Positions 63,195 through 64,000 of a stretch of DNA of 64,000 bases are shown in pieces; positions within the stretch are counted from its first letter, which is position 1; every line of letters starts with the position of its first letter. The position numbers were made by a program, and so were the translations under genes. A model generated the notes under the pieces. It made no database searches. It worked only from the letters and a program-made list of their open reading frames with translations, and was not told the DNA's origin. This stretch comes from Choristoneura fumiferana (lineage: Eukaryota > Arthropoda > Insecta > Lepidoptera > Tortricidae): assembly GCF_025370935.1 (NCBI RefSeq), contig NC_133482.1, forward strand, positions 14,387,431-14,451,430, given 5' to 3'.

Positions 63195-63858
63195 TAGAAA
63201 CCGGATTATATGCAACATGAAAATATTCAAATATGCATGCGAATTTGCATGTAAACTGTTGAAATATGCAACATTAAATTAAGAAAATTTTCAACTTTTT
63301 ATTCATTTTAAAAACTAAATATCGACCCTGACAAATAAATATTTATATTTTTATCAAAATAATTCTAAAAGTGGGAAAATACCGTTCCACGTCCACTGAG
63401 TTACCTAGGCAGGCACTTGAGTTTGATTGCTACTTCAGCATTTATTGCTTCTGCATATGAATCATTAACTATCCTACCCAGAAATAGTAATAATATACAT
63501 ACCTAGTCGAAATATGCATCATCACAAGATTTTAGCTAAAATATGCAATAACCGATGATAACCAGCTGAATATGCAAATCCATATCCAAATATGCAATCC
63601 ATACTACTTATCCATACTAATATTATAAATGCGAAAGTGTGTGTGTTTGTGTGTTTGTATGTTCGTCCGTCTTTCACGTCAAAACGGAGCGACGGATCGA
63701 CGTGATTTTTTGCATTGAGAAAGTTTATGAGCCAGAGAGTGACATAAGCTACTTTTTATCACGAAAAAAATCACAATCGCCGAGGGAACAGCGCGCGATA
63801 ACCGAATTCCACGCGGGCGAAGCCCCGGGTAAAAGCTAGTTGCATAATCCGGTCTTTA
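63195..63858. mobile_element. hAT-type element, TSD GGTATTAG, inserted in a MITE and carrying a Helitron
   Basis: TIRs TAGAAACCGGATTATATGCA and the inverse of TAAAGACCGGATTATGCA. GGTATTAG on both sides (63187-63194 and 63859-63866). Near both ends the motif AATATGCA recurs at least eight times (for example 63231, 63263, 63512, 63538, 63568, 63589), as expected for subterminal transposase sites. No transposase frame. Without the Helitron it would be about 435 bp. Confidence 0.9.
63611..63839 (+). mobile_element. Helitron-like element, full-length, 229 bp
   Basis: Starts TCCATACTAATATTATAAAT, then GCGAAAGTG and (TG)n, GTCCGTCTTTCACG, GAGCGACGGATCGACG, and ends GGGCGAAGCCCCGGGTAAAA then GCTAG. 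It sits between A (63610) and T (63840). GGGCGAAGCCC near the end can form the 3' hairpin. Non-autonomous. Confidence 0.9.
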
Positions 63859-63866
63859 GGTATTAG

Positions 63867-63894
63867 CGGATCAATCACTCGAACCTTTACCTTA
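63867..63894. mobile_element. Right arm of a third MITE family F copy
   Basis: CGGATCAATCACTCGAACC and TTTACCTTA continue, across the hAT insertion, from GTCGTCTATTG at 63177-63186. The same order uninterrupted is at 62879-62925. Confidence 0.8.
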
Positions 63895-64000
63895 ACTCCA
63901 GCAAAAAACAAATACCAAAAGAACTACTACGCAACTTTAAGCGATTCTCTTGGAAACGAGAGCGAAGTCTTGAAATTAATTTCCTCTAGAACTTTAAATA
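63895..64000. other. Window end, nothing recognised
   Basis: About 100 bases of unassigned sequence. Confidence 0.4.

Overview
This window looks like a moth or butterfly (Lepidoptera) nuclear genome. It is AT-rich and gene-poor. It is packed with repeats typical of lepidopteran genomes: tRNA-derived SINEs, RTE-type LINE 3' ends with (ATG)n tails, small Helitrons ending in CTAG, and many palindromic TIR elements (MITEs). I see no sign of bacterial or viral gene organisation. The only convincing host gene is one intact, intronless chymotrypsin-fold (S1) serine protease on the minus strand at 60922-61635.

Layout. 1-8.4 kb: a long interspersed repeat, several inverted-repeat elements, a SINE, a LINE 3' stub and a Helitron stub. 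8.6-18 kb: RTE remnants, two copies of a SINE-like repeat, a Helitron and a hAT MITE with its 8-bp target duplication. 19-21.6 kb: a CT-rich low-complexity array, a duplicated repeat unit and a SINE dimer flanked by a 15-bp duplication. 21.8-24.6 kb: a region bounded by a 27-bp inverted repeat and dotted with a recurring motif, holding a decayed LINE. 24.6-31.3 kb: LINE and SINE debris and a perfect 44-bp inverted repeat. 31379-35781: a complete Ty1/copia retrotransposon with two identical 178-bp LTRs, inserted in a SINE-like repeat. 36-44.5 kb: a hAT MITE, SINEs, Helitrons and a nested LINE/SINE/MITE cluster with a 37-bp tandem array. 45.2-48.7 kb: an inverted-repeat element with a GC-rich exon-like core, then a long 5'-truncated non-LTR retrotransposon. 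48.8-60 kb: more MITEs and SINEs. 60.6-61.7 kb: a LINE stub abutting the protease gene. 62.4-64 kb: LINE bits and a three-level nest (Helitron in hAT in MITE).

How the parts relate. Autonomous enzymes visible here are those of the copia element (gag, protease, integrase, RT and RNase H, the last out of frame) and the RT of the non-LTR element. The SINEs, MITEs and Helitrons are non-autonomous and would depend on enzymes encoded elsewhere. Nesting gives a relative chronology: the copia insertion, with identical LTRs, is among the youngest events. The protease is predicted to be secreted, with an intact catalytic triad but unusual substrate-pocket residues.

Limits: everything was read by eye. 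Repeat boundaries are usually good to a few bases where a target duplication is given and otherwise to about 10-30 bases. Family names beyond superfamily are not database-checked.
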